From CAYJHC01 sp964370075 (GTDB taxonomy: Bacteria; Bacillota; Clostridia; Peptostreptococcales; Anaerovoracaceae), in contig CAYJHC010000027.1 of assembly GCA_964370075.1 (NCBI GenBank), positions 1 through 21,696 on the forward strand: a stretch of DNA of 21,696 nt. Direction: 5' to 3'. Below are positions 21,130 to 21,696 of the stretch, in pieces. A program made the translations under genes and the position numbers. The notes beneath the pieces are model-generated. The model made no database searches. It was not told where the DNA came from and worked only from the letters and a program-made list of their open reading frames with translations. The stretch's first letter is position 1. Every line of letters starts with the position of its first letter.

Positions 21130-21696
21130 CTATATGCAGTTACAACAGCAATCTGCACAAATATAACATTGACAAAGTTGGCAGGCAAGGTCGTTATTAG
21201 AATTATACCCTCTTCCGTAGGCATTAGTTTGGTATCCTTGCCCTCTGCTCGCAACTCTATTTAACGCATCATTATATTCTGGATTTCTTGGATCCATACG
21301 AACAGCCTGCTGGATTTGGCCAATACCATCATCATACCAACCTTTTCTTATACTTAACATACCGCTTAAGAAGTACCACTCCGCATCTTTTTTCCCTATG
21401 CTTCCTAATATTCTTTCAGCATCGCCTAGTCTGTTAGCATCTATAGCTCTTCTAACTTCCATATACTGTGGGTTAGTACTTCTACTTCCACCACTTGAAG
21501 TTCCACCACCTTTTCTTTCTGCCATTATCTGGTCATAGGCTTCATTGATTTCTCTTACCTTTTCTTCAGCAAGATCCTCTAATGGATTATCTTGATATTT
21601 ATCCGGATGATACTTTTTAATTAAGCTTCTATAAGCTTTTTTAATATCTTCGTCACTATCAGTTCTTTCTACTCCAAGTACTTTATACGGGTCCAT
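21130..21696 (-). CDS. J-domain protein with cysteine-rich C terminus
   Basis: A 188-residue DnaJ-family protein. The N-terminal J domain spans about 1-65 (MDPYKVLGVERTDSDEDIKK onward) with the Hsp70-activating His30-Pro31-Asp32. A Gly/Ser-rich linker follows, then a TPR-like helical stretch (about 80-155). The last 19 residues contain eight cysteines, at 172, 175, 177, 180, 183, 184, 185 and 187, a likely metal-binding cluster. It lacks the classic DnaJ zinc-finger domain and G/F-rich region, so it is a class III J protein. The ATG lies exactly at the window edge, so the upstream region and any longer N terminus are unseen; the J domain itself looks complete from Met1. Confidence 0.88.
   Translation of the reverse strand: MDPYKVLGVERTDSDEDIKKAYRSLIKKYHPDKYQDNPLEDLAEEKVREINEAYDQIMAERKGGGTSSGGSRSTNPQYMEVRRAIDANRLGDAERILGSIGKKDAEWYFLSGMLSIRKGWYDDGIGQIQQAVRMDPRNPEYNDALNRVASRGQGYQTNAYGRGYNSNNDLACQLCQCYICADCCCNCI

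Overview
The window is chromosomal DNA from a low-GC, anaerobic member of the Bacillota, most likely a clostridial species. The signs are A+T-rich intergenic DNA, strong AGGAGG-type ribosome binding sites, TTGnnn-17-TATAnT promoters, the metG-tatD-tilS-ftsH gene order, a type III pantothenate kinase, a stand-alone rubredoxin domain and a biotin-dependent (methylmalonyl-CoA type) decarboxylase cluster. I cannot name a genus from this sequence. I saw no tRNA, rRNA, CRISPR array, IS element or prophage gene. Almost everything is housekeeping or ordinary accessory metabolism.

Layout. 1-1285: a leftward promoter leaving the window, then a zinc-ribbon membrane protein and ribosomal protein L31 (both minus). 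1509-2051: a compact plus-strand unit with its own promoter and terminator, encoding a 36-residue rubredoxin-like protein and a small HesB/IscA-like protein. 2147-4111: coaX (minus) and dusB (plus), diverging from closely spaced promoters; dusB is preceded by a four-codon minicistron that carries the strong ribosome binding site. 4191-4228: a bidirectional terminator. 4318-8603 (minus): a PucR-type regulator followed by mmdA-mmdD-mmdC, i.e. carboxyltransferase, OadG-like membrane subunit and biotin carrier, with no membrane beta subunit. 8756-15287 (minus): metG, tatD, tilS and ftsH, without the hpt gene often found between tilS and ftsH. 15569-16642 (minus): a membrane-anchored endonuclease/exonuclease/phosphatase-fold enzyme. 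16939-19710 (plus): an alpha/beta hydrolase and an ABC-F ATPase. 19712-21696 (minus): a divergent DapB, an ECF S-component-like membrane protein and a J-domain protein with a cysteine-rich tail.

How they work together. The mmd genes form a decarboxylase that would couple biotin-dependent decarboxylation to sodium export if the beta subunit is made elsewhere; the adjacent PucR-type regulator and a 12-bp palindrome upstream of the mmdA promoter suggest local control. metG, tatD, tilS and ftsH cover tRNA charging, a TatD-family nuclease, tRNA modification and membrane-protein quality control. The J-domain protein and S-component-like protein look like a two-gene unit.

I found no convincing complete new system. 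The points most worth a second look are the rubredoxin/HesB-like pair, the structured G+C-richer gap between mmdD and mmdC, the DapB with altered motifs, and the Cys-tailed J protein.
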